A DNA stretch of 64,000 nt from Solibacillus sp. R5-41 (GTDB taxonomy: Bacteria; Bacillota; Bacilli; Bacillales_A; Planococcaceae). The stretch spans positions 112,001 to 176,000 of the forward strand of contig NZ_CP024123.1 of NCBI RefSeq assembly GCF_002736105.1, read 5' to 3'. Below the pieces are notes generated by a model. That model was not told the origin of the DNA, did no database searches, and saw nothing but the letters and a program-made list of their open reading frames with translations. This document shows positions 9,272-18,967 of this stretch, one piece after another. How positions within the stretch are numbered: position 1 is the first letter of the stretch; each line of letters opens with the position of its first letter. The position numbers and the translations under genes were made by a program.

Positions 9272-9881
9272 CTACACCATCCTCTTTATTAATAAAAACT
9301 GCCTCTCACCTCTGCTACTATATGAGTAGGTAGGTGTCCCTTATTCAAATATCACTAGTTGCTCTCATGTCAGCCTAAACATGCGAAATTAATTACTTTA
9401 TTTTTAAGGAAGTTGATGAGATAAAAACGTATATAACGGGAAATTTACCTCAGGGACTATTCACAAAATAGGAGTGGAACAATGTAATCCTAATTATTTC
9501 TAAGGATAAGTTGGTACAGCTTTAATACAGGAGAAATTAGAATTCAATGCAGATGTGTATTTAAAATTCAAAAATCTTGGCTACGAGTATGATTTTATGT
9601 ATATCCATGAGCAGACTTAAAAGTACCGCATTGACAATCGACTTACTGTAAAAAAAAAGCGGGTATTCCATCTAATTCAATCATAATTGAACCGACATGT
9701 AAGTATTTGAACACAAGTGTTTTCTCTTATCGTAAACATAAAAAAGTAGTTGGCATATGAATTTTATTATGAGGAAGGAAGCTAGACCAATCCGATTTTA
9801 TAAGCAAAATTTTATTCAAAAGCACATCAATGCCTACAGTTGATGTACTTTTGGATTGGAGCGAAGAATACAGAGATCGCT
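9272..9881. other. 610-bp gap with coding traces
   Basis: No intact gene. Around 9540-9630 a short frame reads EFNADVYLKFKNLGYEYDF, then stops, which looks like the remnant of a decayed gene. Two or three further stops follow. I cannot identify the family. Confidence 0.3.
9819..9854 (-). terminator. Terminator of the MBOAT-DHHW operon
   Basis: AAAAGCACATCAA and TTGATGTACTTTT pair with one mismatch, 28 nt beyond the DHHW gene stop. On the minus strand it is followed by a T-rich run. Confidence 0.65.
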
Positions 9882-11024
9882 TTACATATTTAGTTTCAAA
9901 AGCGCTGCATCTTCCACTAAGGTAGCTGTGTTAAATAAAAATAGCACATCCTTAATGCCATTCTCGGACAAATAATCTCCTATATTACCATTAAAATAAC
10001 GTAGGTCAATCACATGAATTTCTGATACATGATTTGTGAGGAATGGGAGTAGATTGTGTGCATAAGAGTCTTTCATCACTAGAAGCTTATCTTGTTCAAT
10101 TTGATCTGGGTCAAGCGCAGTTGTTAGTTTCAAAAGTGCATGAACCCCACCTAGGAAATATGAATATTGATCCTTCTTCGTTAAAAAACTTCCATCATAC
10201 ATACTTGTCACAGTTTTATCTTCATCGGCGATATACATTTCTGTAGGAACGGGATTACGAGGTATATAGGTTTGAATTACATCCGGCGTTAAACCCGTAA
10301 ACTGACTCCTTGTATGATAGCTCCCTAGAAATGTATTACTCACAGTTTTAATCGAAAAATCTTTTTGTGAGAGTGAATTCCACCCTTGTTGCTCTGCATA
10401 GGCAACGTAAGCCAAATAGGCTCCGTATGTTGTCCAATGATGATCAGTTCGATAATAAATCACTTCTGATGCATGTGGTGAGAGCACATCTAAGCCGTCT
10501 ATGAAGGTTACCTCATCATCTATTTGATGACCGATAAAACGATTAACGTCTCTTTGAGGATATGACGGTGCCAACCAAGGTAATCGTTCCGGATAGATGC
10601 CAATCGATGTGGGGGCAAGCATGAATGTCATTTTCACTGTCGGATGATTGCTTGCAAATCTATTTACCGAATCTGTATATCGCTGAACCTTTGTATAGTC
10701 AGGCTCGGAAAATCTTTCAAATAAATAGCCGTCTTTACCTTGGTAGATTCCGTTATTTTCTTGTTGCAAACGGGCTTGTTCTGACGTTGATTTAACCCAT
10801 AACCATTTGTCTCGAAACGGAAAGTGATCTGTAATGAAACTCTCCGCCTCTTCGGCAAATTTCTTGGACATCAAGTTATCCCAAGTTAGTTGTGGCGCTG
10901 CCTGTAAATACCTATTTTCTAGCTCGGAAAAGCGTTGATGAGGCAAAATGAAAAAAAGTACTGTGATTAAAAACGTAGAACTAACAAATCCGACGACTAA
11001 TAATCGCTCTGATAGATGCTTCAT
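9882..11024 (-). CDS. DHHW-family (AlgX/AlgJ-like) surface polysaccharide O-acetylation protein
   Basis: 380 residues: an N-terminal membrane anchor (about 8-28), then an extracytoplasmic SGNH-like domain. The family motif DHHW occurs in YYRTDHHWTTYGAY. A Ser-containing block MKDSYAHNLLPFL near the end fits the SGNH catalytic serine. Such proteins cooperate with an MBOAT acyltransferase to add acetyl groups to exported polymers. The start at 11024 has AGGGAGG upstream, and that site overlaps the MBOAT stop. It is the last gene of the lipoprotein-MBOAT-DHHW operon. Confidence 0.85.
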   Translation of the reverse strand: MKHLSERLLVVGFVSSTFLITVLFFILPHQRFSELENRYLQAAPQLTWDNLMSKKFAEEAESFITDHFPFRDKWLWVKSTSEQARLQQENNGIYQGKDGYLFERFSEPDYTKVQRYTDSVNRFASNHPTVKMTFMLAPTSIGIYPERLPWLAPSYPQRDVNRFIGHQIDDEVTFIDGLDVLSPHASEVIYYRTDHHWTTYGAYLAYVAYAEQQGWNSLSQKDFSIKTVSNTFLGSYHTRSQFTGLTPDVIQTYIPRNPVPTEMYIADEDKTVTSMYDGSFLTKKDQYSYFLGGVHALLKLTTALDPDQIEQDKLLVMKDSYAHNLLPFLTNHVSEIHVIDLRYFNGNIGDYLSENGIKDVLFLFNTATLVEDAALLKLNM

Positions 11025-11037
11025 AAAGTTTGCCTCC

Positions 11038-12414
11038 CTAAAAACGGAAATATAAAAATGGGTTAAACGTAGCATCTACTAAATAGGCAACGGAAAGTAA
11101 ATAGAGAACTCCATACCAAGCTAAATGAGTAATCGATAATCTTGTCCATGGCTTCAACGGTAAAGAAGCGATGACTAATCCGATAAGCAGCGCGGCATTT
11201 GTATAAAAGAAGTATATTGTTTCGTTGTCCCACAGTGCTTGACCATTGAACCCCCACATGGCAGCCAAATAGCCAATAATCAGAGAAGGCTCGTCAAAGG
11301 CAAATAGCACCCACCCAATAAGAATGAGAATAATAGCATAAAAATGTCTAATCCAACGCGGTGCACGTTGAAGTAATGCTAATCCCCACCATTTTTCAAA
11401 TATAAGAATGACACCAAAATACAATCCCCATAGTATAAAGTTCCAGCTTGCGCCATGCCAAAAGCCTGTCAGCATCCAAACAATTAAAATATTACGGGTT
11501 TGAATGGCTAACCCTCGTCGATTGCCACCAAGCGGAATGTAGACATATTCGCGAAACCAACTGCTAAGCGATATATGCCATCTTCGCCAAAAGTCTGTAA
11601 TGCTCTGCGCAATATATGGTTTATTGAAATTTTCGTTAAATCGGAAACCAAACATTAGACCGAGACCAATAGCCATATCTGAATAACCACTAAAATCAAA
11701 GTAAATTTGAAAAGCAAATGCGATAATACCTAACCAGGCTGTTAACACAGGCATCGATGCTGAATTAGAGCTCGAAATGGTATCCCACAGCAAGCCGATG
11801 TTGTTGGCAAGTAGCACCTTCTTCGCTAGTCCAATGGTAAACCTACGAACACCCTCTGCGAACATCTGCATATTTTCAGTACGCTGTTTTAGCTGTTCTG
11901 CAATCGTACTATATTTCACAATCGGCCCTGCCACTAATTGTGGGAACAGAGCGACATATGTGCCGAAGTCTATCCAGTTTCGCTGTGCTTTAGCGCTTCC
12001 TCTATAAACATCGATGATATAAGACATCGATTGGAACGTATAAAAGGAGATTCCGATAGGCAAAGGAAGTTCGGTTAACGGGATATTCGTTTCCAGTAAC
12101 GTATTGACATTCTGAATGAGAAAATCAGCATATTTAAAATAGGATAATAGCAAGAGGTTCACAATAATGGAACAGGCAACAATGCCCTTGCGTTTTAACG
12201 GGGTCGCATTCGGTTTATCAAGGAGCAGACCGAAACAATAATCTGTCAGCGTAGACACTAACATGATGACGATGTATACGGGCTCGCCCCACGCATAAAA
12301 GATAAGACTCATAATAAATAAAATGAGATTTTTAAACTTTCTTGGAGAACAATAATAAAGCGTTAACATTGCCGGCAAGAACAAGAATAGGAAAAGAAGA
12401 CTACTAAATACCAT
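11038..12414 (-). CDS. MBOAT-family membrane O-acyltransferase (AlgI/DltB-like)
   Basis: 458 residues with about 11 membrane helices. The hallmark regions are PLPIGISFYTFQSMSYIIDV, FWRRWHISLSSWFREYVYIP and the MBOAT active-site histidine in LTGFWHGASW. It would pass acyl groups from the cytoplasm to the partner DHHW protein outside. It lies 6 bp after the DUF4358 lipoprotein and 13 bp before the DHHW gene, so the three are one transcript. The polymer modified is unknown. Confidence 0.93.
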   Translation of the reverse strand: MVFSSLLFLFLFLPAMLTLYYCSPRKFKNLILFIMSLIFYAWGEPVYIVIMLVSTLTDYCFGLLLDKPNATPLKRKGIVACSIIVNLLLLSYFKYADFLIQNVNTLLETNIPLTELPLPIGISFYTFQSMSYIIDVYRGSAKAQRNWIDFGTYVALFPQLVAGPIVKYSTIAEQLKQRTENMQMFAEGVRRFTIGLAKKVLLANNIGLLWDTISSSNSASMPVLTAWLGIIAFAFQIYFDFSGYSDMAIGLGLMFGFRFNENFNKPYIAQSITDFWRRWHISLSSWFREYVYIPLGGNRRGLAIQTRNILIVWMLTGFWHGASWNFILWGLYFGVILIFEKWWGLALLQRAPRWIRHFYAIILILIGWVLFAFDEPSLIIGYLAAMWGFNGQALWDNETIYFFYTNAALLIGLVIASLPLKPWTRLSITHLAWYGVLYLLSVAYLVDATFNPFLYFRF

Positions 12415-12420
12415 AGCCGT

Positions 12421-12927
12421 TTATTTTTCTTCGAAGAAGCGATCGTAAACTGTAATTAGTTTATCTGCTTGTTCAGAAATTACAAATAATACATAATTAC
12501 CTTTTGTTACTATTTTGTGATTTTTTGCATTTTCGTATTGATCCGGAAGGTATTGTTCGAATTGCTTCATTACATTTTCCGCTCTTTGTTTTACTGCGGC
12601 TAATACTTCCGCGACATCATTTACGTCTTTCACTTTAAAAATGGCAATTTCATTTGTTTTTACGCTCATCATTGGAACCCGAACGGAGAAATCCTCAAGC
12701 TTTGTAGCATCTAAATTATATAAATTTGTTAATTCTTCTGCCGTTAATTCCATTAGTGCAGGTTGCTCAACTTCTGTCACCATTTGCTCAGTCATTTCCT
12801 TTGCAGAATGACTTGTTTCAATTGTCGTAGTTTTATCCTCGGTTGTAGAAGATTTGTCTCCAGAACATGCTGAAATGACCAGTGCTATCACCATCGTTAG
12901 CATAATAACTATCATTTTTTTCATCAT
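12421..12927 (-). CDS. DUF4358 lipoprotein
   Basis: A 168-residue secreted lipoprotein. The signal peptide ends in the lipobox LVISAC, with the lipidated Cys about 20 residues from the start. A Thr/Ser-rich linker follows, then the DUF4358 domain, which ends NYVLFVISEQADKLITVYD. I start at 12927 because GAGGAG lies 6 nt upstream; a GTG at 12933 is too close. First gene of the acylation operon; DUF4358 proteins often sit with MBOAT/DHHW pairs. Molecular role unknown. Confidence 0.85.
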   Translation of the reverse strand: MMKKMIVIMLTMVIALVISACSGDKSSTTEDKTTTIETSHSAKEMTEQMVTEVEQPALMELTAEELTNLYNLDATKLEDFSVRVPMMSVKTNEIAIFKVKDVNDVAEVLAAVKQRAENVMKQFEQYLPDQYENAKNHKIVTKGNYVLFVISEQADKLITVYDRFFEEK

Positions 12928-13331
12928 ATACACTCCTCTTTTTCTAGTTGTTTGACTACAAAGGGATTAGACGTACATAGTCTATTAACGTTACGTAAAA
13001 TTAAATATTTTTAATAAATAATCTTCACGCATGTGGAGATAGTATATTTCATTTGTGATTTCGCATACTTGATTTGTTTATTTTAAATTTCTAAAGATTT
13101 GCGATATTTATGTGGAAGATAGGTAGAATAGATATTTTAAAATTTAGCCACAAAACCCCCATGACCTAGTAAACCTAATTTACTTTTGACCTTTTAATCT
13201 CTGGGTAGTTTTGTGGATATAACAATTATTTACAAATATTAATAGATACTTAATCTTTGTTTAATTGTTGCTTAACTTTTGAATTGTATAGTTTGGAAAG
13301 ATTCAAAATAAAACAAAAGTGGGGTCTTTTC
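12928..13331. promoter_or_regulatory. Divergent promoter region with a long hairpin
   Basis: 404 bp between two divergent operons. CCACAAAAC (13148-13156) and GTTTTGTGG (13208-13216) are exact inverted repeats 51 nt apart with some inner CCC/GGG pairing. They could be a structured leader or operator of the rightward importer operon. No other feature seen. Confidence 0.4.
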
Positions 13332-14420
13332 ATGAAGTGGAGAAATCATTTATTAGCGGCAATAGTTTTATCGGTGGGTACTTTAGCGGCATGTAGTAAT
13401 GATGTAGATTCAGGTAGTGCACAAGACTTTGGAAATTTAAAGTTAGAAGAAATTGAAGAGAAGGCAAAAGAAGAAGGTAAAGTCAATTCAGTTGGGATGC
13501 CAGACACTTGGGCAAACTGGAAGGAAACATGGGAAGAGCTAGCGGCAAATTATAGCTTGAAGCATGTAGATACAGATATGTCGAGCGCGGAAGAAATCGC
13601 TAAATTCGAGGCAGAAAAAGAAAATGCTTCAGCAGATATTGGCGACGTCGGGATTGCGTATGGACCCATTGCAGAACAAAAGGATTTAACACTTGCGTAT
13701 AAAACATCCTATTGGGATGACATTCCAGAGTGGGCAAAGGATGATGATGGCGACTGGGTTGTTGGCTATACAGGAACGATTTCTTTTTTAGCAGATAAAA
13801 ATAAAGTAGCTAAAATTCCAACTTCATGGGAAGAGCTTTTAAATTCAAATTATAAAGTGGCAGTAGGGGATGCTTTGACAGCAAACCAAGCCCAATTTGC
13901 GATTTTATCAGCGGCTTTTGCAAACGGTGGCGATGAAAAGAATATCGAGCCAGGAATCGAATATTTCGCGAAGCTAGCTGAACAAGGTCGTCTTTTAACA
14001 ACAGATCCATCAATTGCAAATTTAGAAAAAGGGGAAGTTGAAATTGCGTTATTATGGGACTTCAACGCACTTGGCTACCGTGAGCAAATTGACAAAGACC
14101 GTTTTGATGTAACGATTCCATCTGATGCATCAGTTGTGTCAGGCTATGCAACAATTATAAATAAATATGCAAAAAACCCGCACGCGGCCATGTTAGCACG
14201 TGAATATATTTTGTCGGATGAAGGACAAGACAACTTAGCAAAAGGATATGCGCGTCCAATTCGTGAAAATGCGAAATTATCGGATGAAGCAAAATCATTA
14301 TTATTAGATGCGGATTTATATGAAAATGCACAACCAGTAGAAGACTTCGATGCTTGGAAGGAAACGACTGCTCAAATACCAACATTATGGCAAGAGAAGG
14401 TGTTAATCCATGTCAAATAA
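13332..14420 (+). CDS. ABC transporter solute-binding lipoprotein (PotD/iron type)
   Basis: 362 residues. The signal peptide ends in the lipobox TLAAC, so it is a membrane-anchored binding protein. The body is a family-1/PotD-like solute-binding fold (VGMPDTWANWKETWEEL, then SAQDF-type periplasmic start and REYILSDEGQDNLAKG near the end), as in putrescine, iron and 2-aminoethylphosphonate importers. GTGGGG lies upstream of ATG 13332. Its stop overlaps the next gene by 11 nt. The adjacent phosphoesterases suggest a phosphorus-containing ligand; that is inference. Confidence 0.85.
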   Translation: MKWRNHLLAAIVLSVGTLAACSNDVDSGSAQDFGNLKLEEIEEKAKEEGKVNSVGMPDTWANWKETWEELAANYSLKHVDTDMSSAEEIAKFEAEKENASADIGDVGIAYGPIAEQKDLTLAYKTSYWDDIPEWAKDDDGDWVVGYTGTISFLADKNKVAKIPTSWEELLNSNYKVAVGDALTANQAQFAILSAAFANGGDEKNIEPGIEYFAKLAEQGRLLTTDPSIANLEKGEVEIALLWDFNALGYREQIDKDRFDVTIPSDASVVSGYATIINKYAKNPHAAMLAREYILSDEGQDNLAKGYARPIRENAKLSDEAKSLLLDADLYENAQPVEDFDAWKETTAQIPTLWQEKVLIHVK

Positions 14421-15237
14421 AGTTGTCGTCATTGTACTGGATGCACTACGTTTTGATGTTGCATGTACCCATTTAGGGTTCATGCAACATTTAGTAGAGC
14501 AAGGGAAAGCTGCACGTTACAAAGTCAAGGGAGAGCTCCCAGCACTATCACGTCCGATGTATGAAACAATTTGTACAGGAACACCAGCAATCGAGCATGG
14601 CGTTGTACATAATTATATAGCACGAACATCAAAAGAAGAAAGTATCTTCCATTTAGCAAAAGCCGCACAAAAAAAGACGGCAGCAGCAGCGTATTATTGG
14701 GTGAGCGAGCTTTATCAAAAAGCGCCATTTCAGCACTTTTCTGATCGTATTCAGCTTCATTCAGATGGGCCCATTCAAAACGGTGTTTACTATTTTGAAG
14801 ATCATTATCCAGACTCGCATGTGTTTGCGGATGCACATTATTTAACCCAGCAATTCGCACCAGATTTATTGTATATTCATCCGATGAATATTGACGATGA
14901 TGGGCATAAATTTACGGCAGATTCACCACAATATCGCAATCGTGTGTTAGCTTCGGATGGCTTATTAGCACTTTCAATTCCGTCATGGCTAGAAAAAGAC
15001 TATCAAATCATCGTAACGGCCGATCACGGAATGACAGCTGATGGCAATCACGGTGGGAATACAGCGGATGATCGGGAAGTGCCGTTATTTATTATTTCGT
15101 CAAAGGTACAACCTGGTATTTATGAAGAAGCGGTTTCTCAATTACAAATAGCTCCATTAATTTGTGCGTTATTAGAAATGGACAAGTCACCGAAAATGCA
15201 GACTTTGCATTTAAAGGGAGTACGGGAGGTGGAATAA
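14410..15237 (+). CDS. Alkaline-phosphatase-superfamily phosphodiesterase/phosphohydrolase
   Basis: A 275-residue member of the nucleotide pyrophosphatase/phosphonoacetate hydrolase group. Metal and nucleophile motifs appear in the expected order: VLDALRFD (metal Asp), SRPMYETICTGTP (nucleophile region), IDDDGHKF (Asp and His), TADHGM (Asp-His) and GNHGG (His). No signal peptide, so it acts in the cytoplasm after import. It is shorter than typical phosphonoacetate hydrolases (about 400 residues). It is embedded between the binding protein and permeases, so substrate processing is probably coupled to uptake. Confidence 0.85.
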   Translation: MSNKVVVIVLDALRFDVACTHLGFMQHLVEQGKAARYKVKGELPALSRPMYETICTGTPAIEHGVVHNYIARTSKEESIFHLAKAAQKKTAAAAYYWVSELYQKAPFQHFSDRIQLHSDGPIQNGVYYFEDHYPDSHVFADAHYLTQQFAPDLLYIHPMNIDDDGHKFTADSPQYRNRVLASDGLLALSIPSWLEKDYQIIVTADHGMTADGNHGGNTADDREVPLFIISSKVQPGIYEEAVSQLQIAPLICALLEMDKSPKMQTLHLKGVREVE

Positions 15238-16068
15238 TTGCGTACCAATAAATGGACCACTTTATTCCTTATCCCGTTCGTAGTAATGCTCGTATTTTTT
15301 TTCTTCATTCCACTTATTTACATGATATATAGCAGTTTTCGCTTCAACAATGGCTTTAGTTTAAATCAATACAAAACAATTTTTTTAAGTGATTACATTT
15401 TGCAAAGCTTCGCGAATAGTATTTGGCTATCTCTTGTTTCGGCTTGTTTGGCGCTTATTATTGCGATTTTCGCTTCCTACACAATTTATACTTACTCAGA
15501 AAAGGTGCGGGAACGAATATTAATTATTATTAATTTAACATCCAATTTTTCCGGAGTTCCACTTGCCTTTGCGTTCATTATTTTACTGGGGAATAGTGGA
15601 TTGATCACATTATTCGTTCAATTGATGGGCTGGGATTGGAACTTTAATTTATATAGCTGGTCAGGGCTGCTATTAATATATATTTATTTTCAGCTACCAC
15701 TAGCAATTATGTTAATTTATCCTGTTTTTTATGGCGTTCAAAAGGAAATGAAAGAAGCCGCAATGATGCTAGGAGCTTCGAGCGCTTATTTTTGGCGGAA
15801 AATTGGTCTTCCAATAATTTGGCCTGCACTTGCTGGGACGTTGACAATTTTATTTGCGAATGCAATGGGTGCGTATGCGTCCGCCTATGCACTTACAGGG
15901 AGCGGTTATAATTTAACAGCGATACGTATTGGTGCCTTATTGTCGGGCGATATTTTTGCGCAGCCAGAGTTGGCGAGTGCGATTGCAGTCCTCCTTGGAG
16001 CTGTGATGATTGTAGGCATGCTGATTAGTGAATGGATGACGAAAAAAATGCGAAAGGATGCGAATTGA
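15238..16068 (+). CDS. ABC transporter permease, first subunit
   Basis: 276 residues with six membrane helices and the EAA-loop signature KEAAMMLGASSAYFWRKIGLP typical of PotB/PhnU-type permeases. The TTG start follows the previous stop directly (TAATTG), with GGGAGGTGG in front, so translation is coupled. Pairs with the next permease. Confidence 0.9.
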   Translation: MRTNKWTTLFLIPFVVMLVFFFFIPLIYMIYSSFRFNNGFSLNQYKTIFLSDYILQSFANSIWLSLVSACLALIIAIFASYTIYTYSEKVRERILIIINLTSNFSGVPLAFAFIILLGNSGLITLFVQLMGWDWNFNLYSWSGLLLIYIYFQLPLAIMLIYPVFYGVQKEMKEAAMMLGASSAYFWRKIGLPIIWPALAGTLTILFANAMGAYASAYALTGSGYNLTAIRIGALLSGDIFAQPELASAIAVLLGAVMIVGMLISEWMTKKMRKDAN

Positions 16069-16071
16069 TAA

Positions 16072-16851
16072 ATGAAGTTTATTCGATGGATTTCTTTAAC
16101 ATTTGTTGGTCTTTATTTAGCGATTCCACTTTTAGCAACGGTTGTTTATGCATTTTCTACGAGTTGGAATCATTCAGTATTTCCTGAAGGACTTACATTA
16201 AAATGGATACTCGCATTATTTCAGGAAAAAGAATTTCTACTCGCATTTGGTCGCTCAGTTTTATTAAGTGCTGGAGCGGTGCTTTTATCCGTTGTACTAG
16301 TTGTGCCTGCGATTTGTATGATTGTTTTATATTTTCCTCAATATGAAAAATGGATTAAGGTCATCATTGTCATGATTTACTCCTTCCCTGGTATCATATT
16401 GTCGGTTGGATTATTGAAGTTTTATTCTGCGACAGTCATCCCGCTCATTGCGGTCGTTGTAGGTGTGTACTGTGTCATTATTTTGCCGTATTTGTATCAA
16501 GGCACAAAAAATAGCTTAATGACGATTAACGGTCGACAACTAATGGATGCAGCGGAATTATTAGGGGCTAATAAGTGGTATTCATTTCGTAAAATAATAA
16601 TGCCGTCTATTTATCCGGGTCTGTTTGTTGCAACACTCTTATCGTTCTCCATTTTATTTGGGGAGTTTGTATTAATAAATTTAATTGTTGGATCGAAGTT
16701 TAAAACGCTCCAAGTATTCTTGGTCGAGCAATTAAATACAAGTGGTCATTTGGCGAGTGCCGTTGTATTCATTTACGTGCTTTTAATGGCAATACTCACA
16801 TTTAGTGTGATGAAATTATCGACACGAATGAAAGGAGCAAATGCGAAATGA
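16072..16851 (+). CDS. ABC transporter permease, second subunit
   Basis: 259 residues with six helices. The EAA loop reads MDAAELLGANKWYSFRKIIMP. It is a PotC/PhnV-type partner of the preceding permease, 3 bp after it, and its stop overlaps the ATPase start (ATGA). Confidence 0.9.
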   Translation: MKFIRWISLTFVGLYLAIPLLATVVYAFSTSWNHSVFPEGLTLKWILALFQEKEFLLAFGRSVLLSAGAVLLSVVLVVPAICMIVLYFPQYEKWIKVIIVMIYSFPGIILSVGLLKFYSATVIPLIAVVVGVYCVIILPYLYQGTKNSLMTINGRQLMDAAELLGANKWYSFRKIIMPSIYPGLFVATLLSFSILFGEFVLINLIVGSKFKTLQVFLVEQLNTSGHLASAVVFIYVLLMAILTFSVMKLSTRMKGANAK

Positions 16852-17852
16852 GTCAGGTCGTCTTAAATAAAATTCAAAAAGTGTATCAAAATAAACCGGT
16901 GCTGGATGATATTAAGCTACATATTGAAGATGGTGAATTTTTAACGATTTTAGGACCGAGTGGCTGTGGGAAAAGTACGATCTTACGGATTATTACAGGC
17001 TTAGTGGAGCCGGAATTCGGGGATGTGACAATCGATGAACAGCGAGTAAACAACGTACCAGTGAAGGAACGCAATGTCGGAATGGTTTTTCAGCAATATG
17101 CGCTTTTCCCTAATTTAACGGTATATGAAAATATCGCATTCGGTTTACGAGTAAAAAAAGAGACAGAAGCAAATATTCAACAAGAAGTTGATTATTTATT
17201 ACAGCTAGTAGGACTAGAAGAAAAAAGTGGGTCGTATCCACAGCAATTATCAGGTGGACAGCAGCAGCGAGTTGCATTAGCAAGAGCATTAGCAGTCAAA
17301 CCGAAAGTGCTTTTATTAGATGAGCCATTAAGTGCGCTAGATGCTCAAATCCGAAAAAAACTACAAGTGCAGCTACGCCAAATTCAACAGGAGCTTAAGA
17401 TGACGATGGTGCTCGTGACGCATGATCAAGATGAAGCGATGAATGTATCAGACCGCATTGTCGTGATGAATAACGGAAAAATCGAACAGCTCGGTACACC
17501 GACAGAAATTTATACGCATCCGAAAACAGAATTCATTGCGAAATTTATCGGGAACTACAATGTATTTTCAAGACGCGAGCTAGAAGCAATAATTGGACAG
17601 AAACTTACAGCACAAGGGGAACGTTTCGCCATTCGCCCAGAAGTGATAGTAATCAATTCCGAGCAACCGGGCATTAAGACAAGAGCAATCGCTAAAAATA
17701 TACTGATGAAGGGCAATGTACTAAAAATTGATTTTGAAGCGAACGGACAAGTATTTCAAGTTGAGCAACTGCATCAGCAAGGCAATCAAATTGATATTAA
17801 TCGTGACTATATTTTAACGATTGCTGAAGATGATGTGATTTCGCTCATATGA
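16848..17852 (+). CDS. ABC transporter ATP-binding protein (PotA type)
   Basis: 334 residues. Walker A is GPSGCGKST, the Q-loop MVFQQYALFP, the signature LSGGQQQRVALARAL, Walker B LLLDEP and the switch histidine VTHDQDEA. A C-terminal TOBE-like regulatory domain covers about 240-334. It completes the importer with the binding protein and two permeases. Its stop overlaps the ATG of a 38-codon frameshifted ORF. Confidence 0.95.
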   Translation: MSQVVLNKIQKVYQNKPVLDDIKLHIEDGEFLTILGPSGCGKSTILRIITGLVEPEFGDVTIDEQRVNNVPVKERNVGMVFQQYALFPNLTVYENIAFGLRVKKETEANIQQEVDYLLQLVGLEEKSGSYPQQLSGGQQQRVALARALAVKPKVLLLDEPLSALDAQIRKKLQVQLRQIQQELKMTMVLVTHDQDEAMNVSDRIVVMNNGKIEQLGTPTEIYTHPKTEFIAKFIGNYNVFSRRELEAIIGQKLTAQGERFAIRPEVIVINSEQPGIKTRAIAKNILMKGNVLKIDFEANGQVFQVEQLHQQGNQIDINRDYILTIAEDDVISLI

Positions 17853-17964
17853 AAACAGCAAAAGAAAAACACTTTGAGCTACATTAGCAAATGGTCCATC
17901 TGGTAATGAAGGTATCTGTGCGTATAGTGGCGAGGCAATCAATTTTGACGAAAGTAGGTCATGA
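17849..17964 (+). pseudogene. Frameshifted micro-ORF between ATPase and PHP genes
   Basis: ATG 17849 overlaps the ATPase stop as ATGA. It reads MKTAKEKHFELH and meets a TAG. In the next frame it continues LANGPSGNEGICAY and SGEAINFDESRS to a TGA at 17962-17964, just before the PHP ATG at 17966. One missing T in CAT-TAG (originally CAT-TTA) restores a 38-residue protein that would fill the gap exactly. Spacing and coding-like sequence say it was, or is, a real gene. Family not recognised. Confidence 0.6.
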
Positions 17965-17965
17965 A

Positions 17966-18967
17966 ATGTTAATCGATTATCACTTACATTTGGAGGAAGG
18001 GCCATACAATGCTAAATGGCTAAACCGTACGATTCAGGCACTTGCGACAATGACGGATGAATTTCAGCTCGATAGCCAAAAGCTACAAATGGAAAAGGCA
18101 ATTCAGCAGTTACATAGTCGAATGACGCATGGTTGTTATAGTGAGCAGTGGCTGGATCTTTATTTAAAGCGTGCCTTGCAACTAGGTATTCAAGAGATAG
18201 GCATTGTCGATCATTTATATCGCTTTGAAGAAACGAGGGCATATTTTGAAAAATATATGTTGCTGGATGAGCGGGAAGAAGTGGGGAAATTACAGCGGCA
18301 ATGGCTGGATCAAGTCATGACGCAAAATATGGAGCAATTTGTTTCGTGTATTGAGCGGGCAAAGGATAAATGGGCGCAGCATGGGATTGCGTTAAAGCTA
18401 GGGTTGGAGTGTGATTACTTTGTTGATGGAGAAAAGGAATTAAGAAGCTTAGTTGAAGGTTATGATTGGGATTTTTTGATTGGATCTGTCCATTTTATCG
18501 ATGGTTGGGGGTTTGATAATCCGGAATTACAACATCGTTTCCAAAGTTTTGAGCAAGAAACGCTTTACAATCACTTTTTTGAAACAGTAGAGCAAATGAT
18601 TTTAAGTAAGCAATTTGACTTTATTGCCCATTTAGATAATTTGAAGGTGTTCAATTATCGCGTACAAAATGAAGCATTTATGCATGCATGGTATGAGCGT
18701 ATTGCAAAGGCATTAAAGGAATCGGATGTTGCGACAGAAATTAATTCCGGTTTATATTATCGTTATCCTGTGCAGGAAAGTTGTCCGTCTCCATCTTTTT
18801 TACGTGTGTTAGCAGCGCATCAAATTCCTATTACATTAAGCTCGGATGCCCATTATCCCGATGATTTAGGCAGCTTTGTCGCGGACAATGCAAATCAACT
18901 AAAACAATTAGGCGTGACGGAAATTGCCACATTTTCAAAGCGTATTCGCGAGATGAAAGTATTGTAA
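17966..18967 (+). CDS. PHP-domain phosphoesterase (histidinol-phosphatase-like)
   Basis: A 333-residue PHP metallohydrolase. Metal-ligand motifs are in order: DYHLHLEEG (HxH), GIVDHLYRF, GLECDYF (Glu), SVHFIDGWGFD (His), DFIAHLDNLKVF (His) and SSDAHYP (Asp-His). Enzymes of this type hydrolyse phosphate monoesters or cyclic phosphates with a trinuclear metal site. It is the last gene of the importer operon, so it probably acts downstream of the alkaline-phosphatase-type enzyme. It is not near other histidine genes, so a HisK role is unlikely. ATG 17966 has a weak AGTAGGT site. Confidence 0.85.
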   Translation: MLIDYHLHLEEGPYNAKWLNRTIQALATMTDEFQLDSQKLQMEKAIQQLHSRMTHGCYSEQWLDLYLKRALQLGIQEIGIVDHLYRFEETRAYFEKYMLLDEREEVGKLQRQWLDQVMTQNMEQFVSCIERAKDKWAQHGIALKLGLECDYFVDGEKELRSLVEGYDWDFLIGSVHFIDGWGFDNPELQHRFQSFEQETLYNHFFETVEQMILSKQFDFIAHLDNLKVFNYRVQNEAFMHAWYERIAKALKESDVATEINSGLYYRYPVQESCPSPSFLRVLAAHQIPITLSSDAHYPDDLGSFVADNANQLKQLGVTEIATFSKRIREMKVL

